Shown: positions 17,441 through 26,370, numbered from the stretch's first letter. The stretch is DNA of 64,000 bases from Pelobacter sp. (GCA_030824515.1 JAVBXN010000026.1:44567-108566), one strand, 5' to 3'. Program-made: numbers and translations. Notes: a model not told the origin generated them from the sequence alone.

Positions 17441-19078
17441 ATGAACCCTCAACGTTTCATCAACATCGCCGCTCACCTGCCGGAGATGGCCCGCCTGCAG
17501 CCCGATACCACGGCCATCATCTTTCCCAAGGGCAATATTCGCCTCTCCTTTAGCGAGCTGAATGCGCTCTCCGACCGCATCGCCCACGGTCTGGTCAGAA
17601 ACGGCATCGGCCGGGGGGTGCGCAGCGTGCTGATGGTGCCCCCCGGCCCTGATCTTTTCGCGCTGACCTTTGCCCTTTTCAAGACCGGAGCGATTCCGGT
17701 CCTGATCGATCCCGGCCTGGGTATCAAAAACCTGAAGGCCTGTCTGGCGGAAGCCGAGCCGCAGGCCTTCATCGGTGTCCCCAAGGCCCACGTCGCACGG
17801 GTTCTGTTCGGTTGGGGCAAGAGCACTCTCAAGACGCATGTCACAGTCGGACGGCGCCTGTTCTGGGGGGGGACGACCCTGGACAGCCTGCTTAGGCACG
17901 ACGAAGTGAACATCTCCTTTTCTGCCGCTCCGACCGACCGCGACGATACCGCCGCGATCCTCTTCACCAGCGGCAGTACCGGCCCTCCCAAGGGGGCGGT
18001 CTACAGCCACGGCAACTTCGCGGCCCAGGTCGAGGCGCTGCGTGCGGTCTACGACATCAGGCCGGGCGAAATCGACCTGCCCACCTTCCCTCTGTTCGCG
18101 CTGTTTGCGCCGGCCCTCGGCATGACCGCGGTAATCCCGGAGATGGACTTCACCCGTCCCGGTTCGGTGGATCCTGAAAAGATCATCTCCGCCATTACGA
18201 CCCATGGCGTTACGACCATGTTCGGCTCGCCGGCCTTGATCAACCGGGTCGGACGTTACGGCGCCGAACAGGGCATCAAGCTGCCCACGCTCAAGCGGGT
18301 GATCTCGGCCGGAGCGCCGGTGCCGGCCGCGGTACTGGAGCGCTTCACGCGCATGCTGCCGCCCGATGCGGAAATTTTCACCCCCTATGGCGCCACCGAG
18401 GCGTTGCCGGTCTGCTCCATCGGCAGCAACGAGATCCTTGGTGAAACACGTGCGATCACCGATGCCGGAGGCGGCGTCTGTATCGGCCGCCCGGTGCCGG
18501 GCATCCGGGTGGAAGTAATCGAAATCAGCGACGAGGCAATTTTGCTCTGGAAGGATTCACTGCGGGTTCCGCCCGGCAAGATCGGCGAGATTGTAGTGCA
18601 GGGGGAACAGGTGACGCGCGGTTACCACAATCGCCCCGAAGCCAACCGGCTCTCCAAGATCACCGACCCGGCCGGCGGCTTTCTGCACCGCATGGGGGAT
18701 CTGGGTGGCTTCGACGACAAGGGGCGGCTCTGGTTCTGCGGACGCAAGTCCCACCGGGTCGAAACCCAGGATGGACCGCTCTTCACGATCCCGGTGGAGG
18801 GGGTCTTCAATACCCACCCGGCGGTATTCCGCACCGCGCTGGTGGGAGTCGGAACAGCGGGCAGCCAGCGGCCGGTGCTGTGCGTCGAGCTGGAAAAGGG
18901 CAGCAGCGCTGATCAGGAGCAGATCAGGAAAGAACTGCTGGATATCGCCAGGGCCCACGTTCACACCCTGGGCATCGACACCTTCCTGTTTCATCCGGCC
19001 TTCCCGGTCGATATCCGCCACAACGCCAAGATTTTCCGTGAGAAGCTGGCGATATGGGCAAAAGGGAAACTGTCATGA
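17441..19078 (+). CDS. oleC: OleC-like AMP-dependent ligase
   Basis: 545-residue member of the ANL adenylate-forming superfamily. ATP-binding loop LFTSGSTGPPKG near residues 175-186, then YSHGNF, a TPYGATE-type motif, and a C-terminal domain. The early ALSDRIAHGL region and overlap with an OleD-like gene fit OleC, which turns beta-hydroxy acids into beta-lactones during long-chain olefin synthesis. Alternative: a fatty acyl-AMP ligase feeding the nearby carrier-protein system. The ATG at 17441 is the only good start. No oleA or oleB homologue is in the window. Confidence 0.78.
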   Translation: MNPQRFINIAAHLPEMARLQPDTTAIIFPKGNIRLSFSELNALSDRIAHGLVRNGIGRGVRSVLMVPPGPDLFALTFALFKTGAIPVLIDPGLGIKNLKACLAEAEPQAFIGVPKAHVARVLFGWGKSTLKTHVTVGRRLFWGGTTLDSLLRHDEVNISFSAAPTDRDDTAAILFTSGSTGPPKGAVYSHGNFAAQVEALRAVYDIRPGEIDLPTFPLFALFAPALGMTAVIPEMDFTRPGSVDPEKIISAITTHGVTTMFGSPALINRVGRYGAEQGIKLPTLKRVISAGAPVPAAVLERFTRMLPPDAEIFTPYGATEALPVCSIGSNEILGETRAITDAGGGVCIGRPVPGIRVEVIEISDEAILLWKDSLRVPPGKIGEIVVQGEQVTRGYHNRPEANRLSKITDPAGGFLHRMGDLGGFDDKGRLWFCGRKSHRVETQDGPLFTIPVEGVFNTHPAVFRTALVGVGTAGSQRPVLCVELEKGSSADQEQIRKELLDIARAHVHTLGIDTFLFHPAFPVDIRHNAKIFREKLAIWAKGKLS

Positions 19079-20070
19079 AAGCGTTGGTGACCGGTGGAGG
19101 CGGCTTCCTGGGCGGTACAATAGTGCGCATGCTGCGTGAGCGGGGCGACCAGGTCAGGAGCTTTTCGCGCGGCGCGCATCCGACCCTGGCCGCTCTGGGC
19201 GTGGAGCAGATCCGCGGCGACCTGTCAAAACGCGAGCTGCTGATCAAGGCGGCCGAGGGATGCGACATAATCTTCCACGTCGCGGCCAAGGCCGGCATCT
19301 GGGGCAATTACGATGATTTTTACAGCGCCAATGTGACCGGCACGGTCAACGTGCTGGCCGCCTGCCGGGCCAACGGCATCAGCCGGCTGGTCTACACCGG
19401 TTCCCCAAGCGTGGTCTTCGACGGACGGGACGTGGAGGGGGGCGACGAATCCCTGCCCTATCCGGACAGTTACATCGCGCACTATCCTCAGACAAAAGCA
19501 ATGGCCGAACAGATCGTTCTGGACGCAAACTCGCCCCAGATGGCTACCGTGTCTCTCCGCCCGCACCTGATCTGGGGGCCGGGAGACAACCACCTGGTGC
19601 CGCGCATCGTTTCCAAGGGGCGGGCCGGGAAGCTGCGGCGCATCGGCCGCGAGCCCTGCCTGGTGGACACGGTCTACGTGGACAACGCCGCCGAGGCCCA
19701 TCTGCTGGCCGCCGATCGCCTGATTCCGGGTGGAAACATATCCGGCAAGGCCTATTTCATATCCAATGGCGAGCCGTTGCCGCTCTGGGATATGGTCAAC
19801 CGGATTCTGGCCGCCGCCGGCCTGCCGCCCGAAACCCGCAGCATCCCTCCACGGCTGGCCTATGCCGCCGGCGTTGCCTGCGAGGGGCTCTGGAGCCTGC
19901 TGCGCATGTCGGGAGAACCGCCCATGACCCGCTTCGTCGCCAAGGAACTGGCCACGGCCCACTGGTTCAACATCGCCGCCGCCCGCCGCGACCTGGGCTA
20001 TGAACCGCGGGTATCGATCCGGGAAGGGCTGCTGCGGCTGGGCCAATGGTTGGCAACCGAAGAGTTATGA
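19075..20070 (+). CDS. oleD: OleD-like NAD(P)-dependent beta-keto acid reductase
   Basis: 331 residues from the ATG at 19075, overlapping oleC by ATGA. Extended SDR/3-beta-HSD family: N-terminal Rossmann motif VTGGGGFLG, then YPQTK giving the catalytic Y-x3-K pair, and RPHLIWGPGDNHLVPR. In olefin biosynthesis OleD reduces the beta-keto acid made by OleA; product goes to OleC. The tight oleC-oleD coupling supports this, while a generic sterol-type dehydrogenase remains possible. Confidence 0.78.
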   Translation: MKALVTGGGGFLGGTIVRMLRERGDQVRSFSRGAHPTLAALGVEQIRGDLSKRELLIKAAEGCDIIFHVAAKAGIWGNYDDFYSANVTGTVNVLAACRANGISRLVYTGSPSVVFDGRDVEGGDESLPYPDSYIAHYPQTKAMAEQIVLDANSPQMATVSLRPHLIWGPGDNHLVPRIVSKGRAGKLRRIGREPCLVDTVYVDNAAEAHLLAADRLIPGGNISGKAYFISNGEPLPLWDMVNRILAAAGLPPETRSIPPRLAYAAGVACEGLWSLLRMSGEPPMTRFVAKELATAHWFNIAAARRDLGYEPRVSIREGLLRLGQWLATEEL

Positions 20071-20771
20071 CCCGGCTCTGGCCCGACCCCGGCGAGGTTC
20101 ACGTCCGCCTGTTCAGTCTGGCCATTGGAGCCGTGGAGCTCAACGGACTGGAGCAACTGCTGTCCTCCGATGAACGGCAACGGGCCGACAGACTGCTGGA
20201 CCGACAGGTCCGTAATCGCTTCATTGCCGGCCGCGGCCGGCTCCGGGAGATCCTGGCCGGCTACATGGAAATGGAACCGGCCGACCTGCTTCTGACAACC
20301 AATCCATACGGAAAACCCAGGCTGCAAGACCGTCACGACCATGGACTCCGCTTTAACCTTTCCCATAGCGGAGACAGCTGTATTCTGGCGTTGGCCCGGA
20401 ATTGCGAGTTAGGGGTTGACCTGGAACAGGTGCGGGACGATCTGCCTTTTGAGGCGATCGCACGGCAGTTTTTTTCCCACCATGAACAGACCGAGTTTTT
20501 CTCTCTGCCGCCAGCGTTGCGTCCGGCAGCCTTCTACCGCTGCTGGACCCGCAAGGAAGCCTGCCTGAAGGCATGCGGCAGCGGTTTTTCCTCCCCGTCC
20601 GACATCTGCGATGTATCCCTGCTTCCCGGCCAGGCGCCGGCGCTGCTGGCGCTCCGGAGCAACCCCGAACAGCTTTGCGAGTGGAGCCTGGCCGATCTGG
20701 CCGTCCCCGAAGGTTTCTGCGCCGCGCTGGCACTTCGGGCGCAACTTTCCGCTGTACTTTTCTTCCAATGA
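20067..20771 (+). CDS. 4'-phosphopantetheinyl transferase (Sfp type)
   Basis: 234 residues from the ATG at 20067 (ATGA overlap with oleD). Signatures: FNLSHSGD, GVDLEQVRDD (magnesium-binding Asp), and CWTRKEACLKACG. These enzymes move phosphopantetheine from CoA to a serine of acyl- or peptidyl-carrier proteins, so a carrier-dependent synthase is expected somewhere in the genome. Being in the same operon as oleCD suggests linked lipid or polyketide chemistry (inference). Confidence 0.9.
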   Translation: MTRLWPDPGEVHVRLFSLAIGAVELNGLEQLLSSDERQRADRLLDRQVRNRFIAGRGRLREILAGYMEMEPADLLLTTNPYGKPRLQDRHDHGLRFNLSHSGDSCILALARNCELGVDLEQVRDDLPFEAIARQFFSHHEQTEFFSLPPALRPAAFYRCWTRKEACLKACGSGFSSPSDICDVSLLPGQAPALLALRSNPEQLCEWSLADLAVPEGFCAALALRAQLSAVLFFQ

Positions 20772-20793
20772 TTTAAAAAAATATAATGTTTGG

Positions 20794-20821
20794 TTGCGCG
20801 ACACCCTGTCTGTGATATATT
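20794..20821 (+). promoter_or_regulatory. Candidate promoter for the FecR-OmpA pair
   Basis: TTGCGC (20794-20799), 16-bp spacer, TATATT (20816-20821), in a very AT-rich 105-bp gap. Confidence 0.35.
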
Positions 20822-20876
20822 TAATAAAATTTGTTTTGGTTAAATTTTATACGGTATTTTGTCAGGAAGGAATTGC

Positions 20877-21335
20877 ATGTCTCACGGATTATGTTTTCTT
20901 TTGTTATTGATGGTTTACAACTGTAGCTGCGTTTTTGCGGCGGACAGTGATGCCGTCGGCCGGGTAAAAATTATCAACGGCCCCGTCTATATCCTCAGGG
21001 GGGCCGAACAATCCGCTGCTAAAATCGATATGAAGATTGTCAGGAACGACATTCTGCTGACGGGCAAACAAGGCTCGATGGGTATTGTTTTTAATGACAA
21101 CAGCACGCTCTCGCTCGGTCCGGACACTAAATTCCAGCTTGCAAGCTACGAGTTCAATGCCCTGGAAAAGAAGGCCGGTTTTGTCGGACAGATTCGACGT
21201 GGAACAATGATCTACCTGAGCGGACTGATCGCCAGGATGAATGCCGACGCCACCCGTTTCGAGACACCCGTCGCGGTTGCGGGAGTCAGGGGCACAAAGC
21301 TGGCAATCAAGGTGGAGGGAGGCGACAATGAATAA
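20877..21335 (+). CDS. Exported FecR-domain protein
   Basis: 152 residues from the ATG at 20877, preceded by AGGAAGGA. Signal peptide over about residues 1-22 (FLLLLMVYNCSCVFAA). The mature part is a FecR-like beta domain: GRVKIINGPVYILRG, NDILLTGKQGSMGIVFNDNSTLSLGP and the terminal ETPVAVAGVRGTK. In delta-proteobacteria such proteins are periplasmic and often sit beside OmpA or CHASE2 genes rather than iron uptake. Its last bases overlap the following lipoprotein gene by 8 bp. Confidence 0.82.
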   Translation: MSHGLCFLLLLMVYNCSCVFAADSDAVGRVKIINGPVYILRGAEQSAAKIDMKIVRNDILLTGKQGSMGIVFNDNSTLSLGPDTKFQLASYEFNALEKKAGFVGQIRRGTMIYLSGLIARMNADATRFETPVAVAGVRGTKLAIKVEGGDNE

Positions 21336-21939
21336 TCATGTGCGCTGTCTCCTGATGTCATTGCCGATGCTTTTGTTCGCGTTATGTGGATGCTCTTCGC
21401 CGCGCAGCAAATTTGTTCTGCTGTCGTCGCCGGACGGGCATGTCGGCAATGTGACTGTTGCCAACAAGACGGGTGAGATCCATCTCGCCAAACCGTTTGA
21501 GTCGATTGATCTTTTCTATCCCGATGAGCGCCCCTCTCAACCGGTCATCATGACTGAAGCAGAGTTTAATTCCACTTTCAAGGATGCCCTGGCAGCTCAA
21601 CCGACCGCCCCACTCACGTTTCTGCTCTATTTTGAACCAGGCACATCGAGGTTGACGCCGGAATCCGAAAAGATTCTGCCGGTGATCATCGATTATATTC
21701 GCAAGGTGCATTCCAGCGACATCAGCATCAGCGGCCATTCGGACAAAGTCGGTTCCAGGGATATCAACATCAGAATTTCCAGGGAACGGGCCAATGAGAT
21801 TGCAAATCAGTTGACGCGTTTGGGCGTTGCGCCAGAGTCGCTGGAAGTGGCTTCCCACGGCATGGAACTGCCTCTGATCGATACGCCGGAAGGGGTGCCG
21901 GAACCGCGCAACAGAAGGGTTGAGCTTGTGGTGAGGTAA
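21328..21939 (+). CDS. OmpA-domain outer-membrane lipoprotein
   Basis: 203 residues from the ATG at 21328 (GGAGG just upstream, inside fecR). The N-terminus is a lipoprotein signal ending in LCGC, with the Cys as lipidation site. The C-terminal half is an OmpA peptidoglycan-binding domain: LLYFEPGTSRLTPES, SGHSDKVGSRDIN, RERANEI, and a final PRNRRVELVV. It probably tethers the outer membrane to the cell wall; coupled to the FecR protein. Confidence 0.87.
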   Translation: MNNHVRCLLMSLPMLLFALCGCSSPRSKFVLLSSPDGHVGNVTVANKTGEIHLAKPFESIDLFYPDERPSQPVIMTEAEFNSTFKDALAAQPTAPLTFLLYFEPGTSRLTPESEKILPVIIDYIRKVHSSDISISGHSDKVGSRDINIRISRERANEIANQLTRLGVAPESLEVASHGMELPLIDTPEGVPEPRNRRVELVVR

Positions 21940-22001
21940 GTTATTATTCTCATACGAATCTTGAATCTGCTATTTTAAATCATGTATCGTTCTATAAAAA
22001 C

Positions 22002-22022
22002 GGCCCGCTGAACCAGCGGGCC
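22002..22022 (-). terminator. Rho-independent terminator of the cytochrome gene
   Basis: GGCCCGCT (22002-22009) pairs with AGCGGGCC (22015-22022); on the minus strand a run of five T follows the stem. It lies 46 bp after the cytochrome stop. Confidence 0.8.
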
Positions 22023-22068
22023 ATTCCAATGATCTTGCTCAAACAACCCCATTGATGCTATCAAACCG

Positions 22069-22980
22069 CTAGTGACAGCCAAAGCAGGCGCTCTTGAACC
22101 GTGCCTGCACATTGACCACTCTGTCAGCGTGCAGCAACGGGTTGGTAATAGCGGTGCCCTGTCCATTGGTGCTGATCGCATCCGGGTGACAGAACTGGCA
22201 TTGGTTATATGCACCGGTGGGACCTTGCCCACCGTGATAGCCGCTGTGCCATACGTAGGAGTTGGGAGGGTTGCCGTGACAGGCGCTGCAGCCGGCACCG
22301 GTGGAATTCCAGGTTGGCGTAACTGCGACAGAACCGTCATAGCTCACCGTTTTCAACTCAGGTTCCCCATCTCCTCCGGGAAAATAGTAGCTGAACGTGC
22401 CGGCAGATACACCGTGGCAGGCGATGTTAGAGCATGTCTTGGGTTTAGTAGCATCGAACATACTGCCGTTGTAGACCGGTTTGGGCGGGTTGGGATTGAG
22501 CGGAGTCGGTTTGATATAGGCACTGCTACCGGTATAATCAAAAAAATAAACGACCATATTCACTGTTCTGTGACAGTTAATACAGGCATAAGCGGAATGT
22601 GGCACATGGCCGGAACTATAGGGCCCCCCCATATAAGCCACCGTCTTATCATCAGTTTTTATCCTGTAGAAACTATCCACCGTATTATCGTGAGGAGCCC
22701 ACCCGGAACCATCGAAGATGTACTCGCGGTTGTCGGAGGTGTTAATATAAATCATTCCGAACACCGCCTTGTCCGGGGGCGTGCTGAGTCTCTGTCGGCC
22801 TTTTTTTGGAAGTGTTTTTACTTCGCTCTCTGTTGCAACTGTCGTGATCTTTGAAACGCTCGTGTCAGATCCCTGCTGAGAGGTGGAAACCTCACCGCAA
22901 CCGGAAACAATCAGGATCGAGGCGGCAGTGAGTAAAACAAGAATGTTGCTGACTGAAAAATAATCGTGACATCGGTTCAT
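22069..22980 (-). CDS. Multihaem c-type cytochrome lipoprotein
   Basis: 303 residues; AAGGAGG precedes the ATG at 22980. Signal ends in IVSGCGE, a lipobox, so the protein is lipid-anchored. Haem sites: CINCH, CSNIACH (a CX4CH variant), CSACH, CQFCH and a C-terminal CFGCH, five in all. Geobacter-type CxxCH/CX4CH proteins of this kind are linked to extracellular electron transfer. The spacing of haems is wide (about 60 residues for the first three), and residues 40-120 have none. Monocistronic with a clear terminator. Confidence 0.88.
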   Translation of the reverse strand: MNRCHDYFSVSNILVLLTAASILIVSGCGEVSTSQQGSDTSVSKITTVATESEVKTLPKKGRQRLSTPPDKAVFGMIYINTSDNREYIFDGSGWAPHDNTVDSFYRIKTDDKTVAYMGGPYSSGHVPHSAYACINCHRTVNMVVYFFDYTGSSAYIKPTPLNPNPPKPVYNGSMFDATKPKTCSNIACHGVSAGTFSYYFPGGDGEPELKTVSYDGSVAVTPTWNSTGAGCSACHGNPPNSYVWHSGYHGGQGPTGAYNQCQFCHPDAISTNGQGTAITNPLLHADRVVNVQARFKSACFGCH

Positions 22981-23584
22981 CTGGGTACCCTCCTTTATGA
23001 TTGTTTACTGCTCAGAAATTTATGTCATGCGAACTTACACAAGGTTCATCCGGATCAGCGACTAAACCCACCCACAGCAAAAAACACAAATGGTTACTTG
23101 GTGTTATATATTTAAGCAAGGCACATGTGTTTTGTGTAATTTCTTTTTGTTTATTAATACTTTATATTCCAAGCAAATGCAACTGTGATTTGTATTTTTA
23201 AATGTCGGCTACATAATTCATGTGTTTTTGAGGAGCGAAATAAGGGAGGCAATTGCCGGACCGGGAGCCATGAGGCATGTCCATCGCCTGGCAGCTGACA
23301 GGTCATGATGGGGAACATTAAAAAAGGAGAAATTCCGTTTAGCCGCCACCGATACGGATCGATGGCGAAGCCGGTCGGAAACAGCAGGTCAGGGCCGTCT
23401 TCCGGAAACACTGAAATACGGCTGCTTGCGAAAAGGAGAGATGACGAGAAACTGAATGGTTGCCACTGACTGATCAGAGCGTAATTCCGCGGTACAACCC
23501 GGAACGCCCCACCCATGAAACAGGACAAGTGTTCAAATTACGTTATTTTCTGAATTGAAACAGCAGAAAATAATGCCTGACTGA
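22981..23584. other. 604-bp intergenic region without a convincing gene
   Basis: Holds the upstream region of the cytochrome gene (AT-rich around 23080-23220) and a palindrome at 23543-23573. A 124-codon minus-strand ORF at 23154-23528 has no ribosome site and looks non-protein-like; I do not call it. No riboswitch consensus was seen. Confidence 0.5.
23518..23573. repeat. Dispersed palindromic repeat, copy A
   Basis: AAACAGGACAAGTGT is followed by TTATTTTCTG (23543-23552) and its perfect complement CAGAAAATAA (23564-23573). The same lead-in and palindrome recur at 29928-29982. It lies just beyond the stop of the 52-residue gene and could fold at its 3' end. Confidence 0.6.
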
Positions 23585-23743
23585 CTAATAGATTATTATA
23601 TAGCCGTGCTGTTCGGCAATCTTGCGTACTTCATCCTTGTCCTTGATGGTATAGTTTTTACCTTCCAGCTTGAAGGTGTAGCCCCCCTGGCCGTCCGGTA
23701 TCGCATCCGCCAACAGGGCTTCAAAAGTTGCTGTTTTAATCAT
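23585..23743 (-). CDS. 52-residue conserved-looking small protein
   Basis: Starts at the ATG at 23743 after AAGAGGAGGG. Compact and soluble, with a GGYTFKLEGKNYTIKDKDEVRKIAEQ core that looks like a small alpha/beta fold. It begins 17 bp after the threonine aldolase stop on the same strand, so co-transcribed. Function not recognised. Confidence 0.68.
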   Translation of the reverse strand: MIKTATFEALLADAIPDGQGGYTFKLEGKNYTIKDKDEVRKIAEQHGYIIIY

Positions 23744-23760
23744 TTTGCCCTCCTCTTTAT

Positions 23761-24831
23761 TCAGATATCCTGACTGAAAGCTTTTCTGACCGCTCCGGCC
23801 AACTGCGTAACATCCTCCGGCGATGTTTGCCAGGAACACATGAAACGCGCCCCGCCGGAACCGATAAACGAGTAGAAACGCCATCCGACGTCACGCAACC
23901 TGTCCGCGACCGCCTCCGGCATCTCCACGAAAACAGAGTTAGCCTGCTGCGGGTACATGATCCGGATGCCGTCGATCGCGGTCAGTTGCTCCGCCAGCAG
24001 TGCGGCACAGCTGTTGGCATGCCGGGCGTTTTTGAGCCAGGTGTCCCCTTCCAGCATGCCGATCCAGGGGGCCGAAATGAAGCGCATCTTGGAAGCCAGC
24101 TGTCCGGCCTGTTTGCAGCGGTATTCGAATTCTTCGGCCAGCTCCCGATCGAAGAACACCACCGCCTCGCCGACTGCCATACCGTTTTTGGCGCCTCCCA
24201 GGCAGAGCACATCTACCCCGGCCCGCCAGCTGATATCGGCGGGAGTCACATCCAGCGAAGCTACTGCGTTGGCAAAGCGAGCCCCGTCCATATGTACACG
24301 CAGGCCGTAACTGCGGGCCAGTTCGCTGGCCGCCGAGATTTCCACCGGCGTGTAAACCGTGCCGACCTCGGTGGCCTGGGTAAGGCTCAGCACCCTGGGC
24401 CTCGGATAGTGGATATCGCTGCGCCTGGTTATGGTCCGTTCAACCTCGGCCAGGTCGAATTTACCTCCCGGCCCAGGTACGTGCAGAAGCTTGGTGCCGT
24501 TGGAGAAAAACTCCGGCGCGCCGCATTCATCGGTTTCGACATGGGCCAGGTCATGGCAGATGACGCTGTGATAAGATCGGCAGAGCGCCGCCAGAGCCAG
24601 CGAGTTGGCCGCCGTGCCGTTAAAGACGAAGAATACCTGGCAATCGGTTTCAAAAATTCGCCGGATCTGTTCGCAAGCGCGCTCCGTCCAGTAATCGTCT
24701 CCGTAGGAAGTGACATAACCGTTGTTGGCGGCCTGCATGGCCTGCCAGGCCTCGGGGCAGATTCCGGCATAATTGTCGCTGGCAAACTGGTTGAATGTTG
24801 TCGCTGATGCGTTCTGATCCGAATCGGGCAT
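23761..24831 (-). CDS. ltaE: Low-specificity L-threonine aldolase (PLP enzyme)
   Basis: Splits L-threonine/allo-threonine to glycine and acetaldehyde. 356 residues from the ATG at 24831 (GGAGG 6 nt upstream; an in-frame ATG 13 codons earlier lacks a site). Fold-type I aminotransferase features: GTAANSLAL, HMDGARFANA with the PLP-contact Asp, and CLGGAKNGM with the Schiff-base Lys. The beta-eliminating lyase family relationship is clear; exact stereospecificity is not. Confidence 0.9.
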   Translation of the reverse strand: MPDSDQNASATTFNQFASDNYAGICPEAWQAMQAANNGYVTSYGDDYWTERACEQIRRIFETDCQVFFVFNGTAANSLALAALCRSYHSVICHDLAHVETDECGAPEFFSNGTKLLHVPGPGGKFDLAEVERTITRRSDIHYPRPRVLSLTQATEVGTVYTPVEISAASELARSYGLRVHMDGARFANAVASLDVTPADISWRAGVDVLCLGGAKNGMAVGEAVVFFDRELAEEFEYRCKQAGQLASKMRFISAPWIGMLEGDTWLKNARHANSCAALLAEQLTAIDGIRIMYPQQANSVFVEMPEAVADRLRDVGWRFYSFIGSGGARFMCSWQTSPEDVTQLAGAVRKAFSQDI

Positions 24832-25005
24832 TATTTCCTCCGGCCACCTGGAAAACAGGTCCATGAACATGTTGAGTACAAATTAGCACCAGTTTCGGGA
24901 GGTAGCCAGACTTTTTCCGGCAGATTCCGTCACAATGGTTGAATAGTGCCAGATAAACGGCTATTATATTAAATTAGCTCATCATCCAGTCAAGGAAGAA
25001 TTATT

Positions 25006-25884
25006 ATGCATTACAGCCGGATGCGGCTCTCACACAAGTTTGTTCTGGTTATTCTGTTTACCGCGATTCTGGTCGGTTTCACGGTTTTGCGCACACCTTC
25101 GGTCACCGACGAACCGGCGGCATCCCCGGCGGACAAGGCCATCGAGGACCTCTCCCGGGTCGAGTACCCCAGCCTGGCAAATATCAAATGGCATGGCCAC
25201 TTCGTACAACCTCATCAGACGCTGGAATCGCTCTTCGGAGAAGACTGGATCTGGGTCGCCCGCTTAAACCGGGTGGACCGGCGGCACGTCTATCCGGGCA
25301 TGACTATAAAAGTTCCTGAAAACATGGCCGATATCCGCAACTACACCCCACTGCCCAAATTCTACGAGCCGGCCGCGCGGCATGGCAAATATATCCTGGT
25401 GGACATCACCGAACAGTGGTTGGGCGCCTATGAGAAGGGTCGGCTGGTCTTTTCCGCGCCAGCGGCCACCGGCAAGGCCACCACCGAAACACCGACCGGC
25501 CTGTTCCGAATTGATGCACGGCATCTGACGCACACCTCGTCGCTTTACAAGACCGCCAACGATGAGGAACAGTATCCGATGGACAACGCCATGCGTTTTT
25601 ACATTGGCCCGGACAATGTTTCCTACTGGATACATGCCCGCGACCTGCCCGGACGGCCCGCATCCCACGGCTGTATCGGACTGTTCGACGAAGAGATGCA
25701 GATCCGCGTTTTCGGCACCCCGGCAAAGCCGGCGCTCTTGGATTCGCAGAAGCTGTACGAATGGGCTGTCGGCGAAAACGAATATGAAGATGACTACGGG
25801 GAACTGGATGAATTGGAAGATGGACCGGCGGTCGAAGTGCGTGGTTCACTGCCGCGCTATCTCGACCAGCCTCCAAAGATTTAA
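25006..25884 (+). CDS. L,D-transpeptidase (YkuD) with N-terminal anchor
   Basis: 292 residues; AAGGAAG precedes the ATG. A hydrophobic segment at about 11-29 anchors or exports it. Residues 60-105 resemble a LysM-like peptidoglycan-binding part (VQPHQTLESLFGEDWIWVARLNR). YkuD catalytic motif: IHARDLPGRPASHGCIGL with nucleophile C223. It forms 3-3 cross-links or attaches proteins to the wall. The C-terminus is acidic (EYEDDYGELDELED). Co-directional with the next gene 22 bp away. Confidence 0.9.
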   Translation: MHYSRMRLSHKFVLVILFTAILVGFTVLRTPSVTDEPAASPADKAIEDLSRVEYPSLANIKWHGHFVQPHQTLESLFGEDWIWVARLNRVDRRHVYPGMTIKVPENMADIRNYTPLPKFYEPAARHGKYILVDITEQWLGAYEKGRLVFSAPAATGKATTETPTGLFRIDARHLTHTSSLYKTANDEEQYPMDNAMRFYIGPDNVSYWIHARDLPGRPASHGCIGLFDEEMQIRVFGTPAKPALLDSQKLYEWAVGENEYEDDYGELDELEDGPAVEVRGSLPRYLDQPPKI

Positions 25885-25906
25885 AGCTGAATCCGGGAGG
25901 GATATC

Positions 25907-26350
25907 ATGAAAAAGTTGCTGCTGGTTGTGCTGGCGATCTGTACATCCGCGACACCGGTCCTGGCTGAGCGGACGGTCTATCTGAAAGAGGGCGGAACCA
26001 TCAGCGCAAAATCCGTCTGGAGAGCCAAGGGCAAGGTGCATGTTCTGGTAAACCGCGACACGCTGACCGAGTTTTCCTTGTCGGAAATAGACTTGAAGCG
26101 TACCTTTGCCCGTAAGCATCGCGCAATTCGCAAGCAGACACGGGCTTCGGGCGGTCAGGCCGCCAAAGCCTCTCCGGCACCGGCAGCAACGGTTCAGAAA
26201 CCCGCCAACGCCAAACCGGGGCTGCAGTTGCCAAGCATGCCCGCCCTGCCCAAAATCTCCGCTAAGGAACCGGGAGCGCAGGCTCCCAAGGGCGAAGAGG
26301 GGACTATCAGGAAGCATAAGAAAGAAATGACCGAAAGAACCGGGGAATAA
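25907..26350 (+). CDS. Small exported protein of unknown function
   Basis: 147 residues, GGGAGG before the ATG. Signal peptide MKKLLLVVLAICTSATPVLA. Residues 21-60 (RTVYLKEGGTISAKSVWRAKGKVHVLVNRDTL) look like a short beta domain common to such exported proteins; the remainder is basic and Pro/Ala-rich, likely disordered. Operon partner of the L,D-transpeptidase. Confidence 0.75.
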   Translation: MKKLLLVVLAICTSATPVLAERTVYLKEGGTISAKSVWRAKGKVHVLVNRDTLTEFSLSEIDLKRTFARKHRAIRKQTRASGGQAAKASPAPAATVQKPANAKPGLQLPSMPALPKISAKEPGAQAPKGEEGTIRKHKKEMTERTGE

Positions 26351-26370
26351 GGCAGGCTATTTGAAAAAAA

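Noticed and set aside
22981..23230. Possible GEMM (cyclic dinucleotide) riboswitch upstream of the cytochrome gene
   Set aside because: Geobacter cytochromes are often GEMM-controlled, but the conserved GEMM core sequences are not readable on the minus strand here.
23154..23528. 124-codon minus ORF in the gap
   Set aside because: No ribosome site and no recognisable domain; kept only as part of an intergenic entry and a finding.
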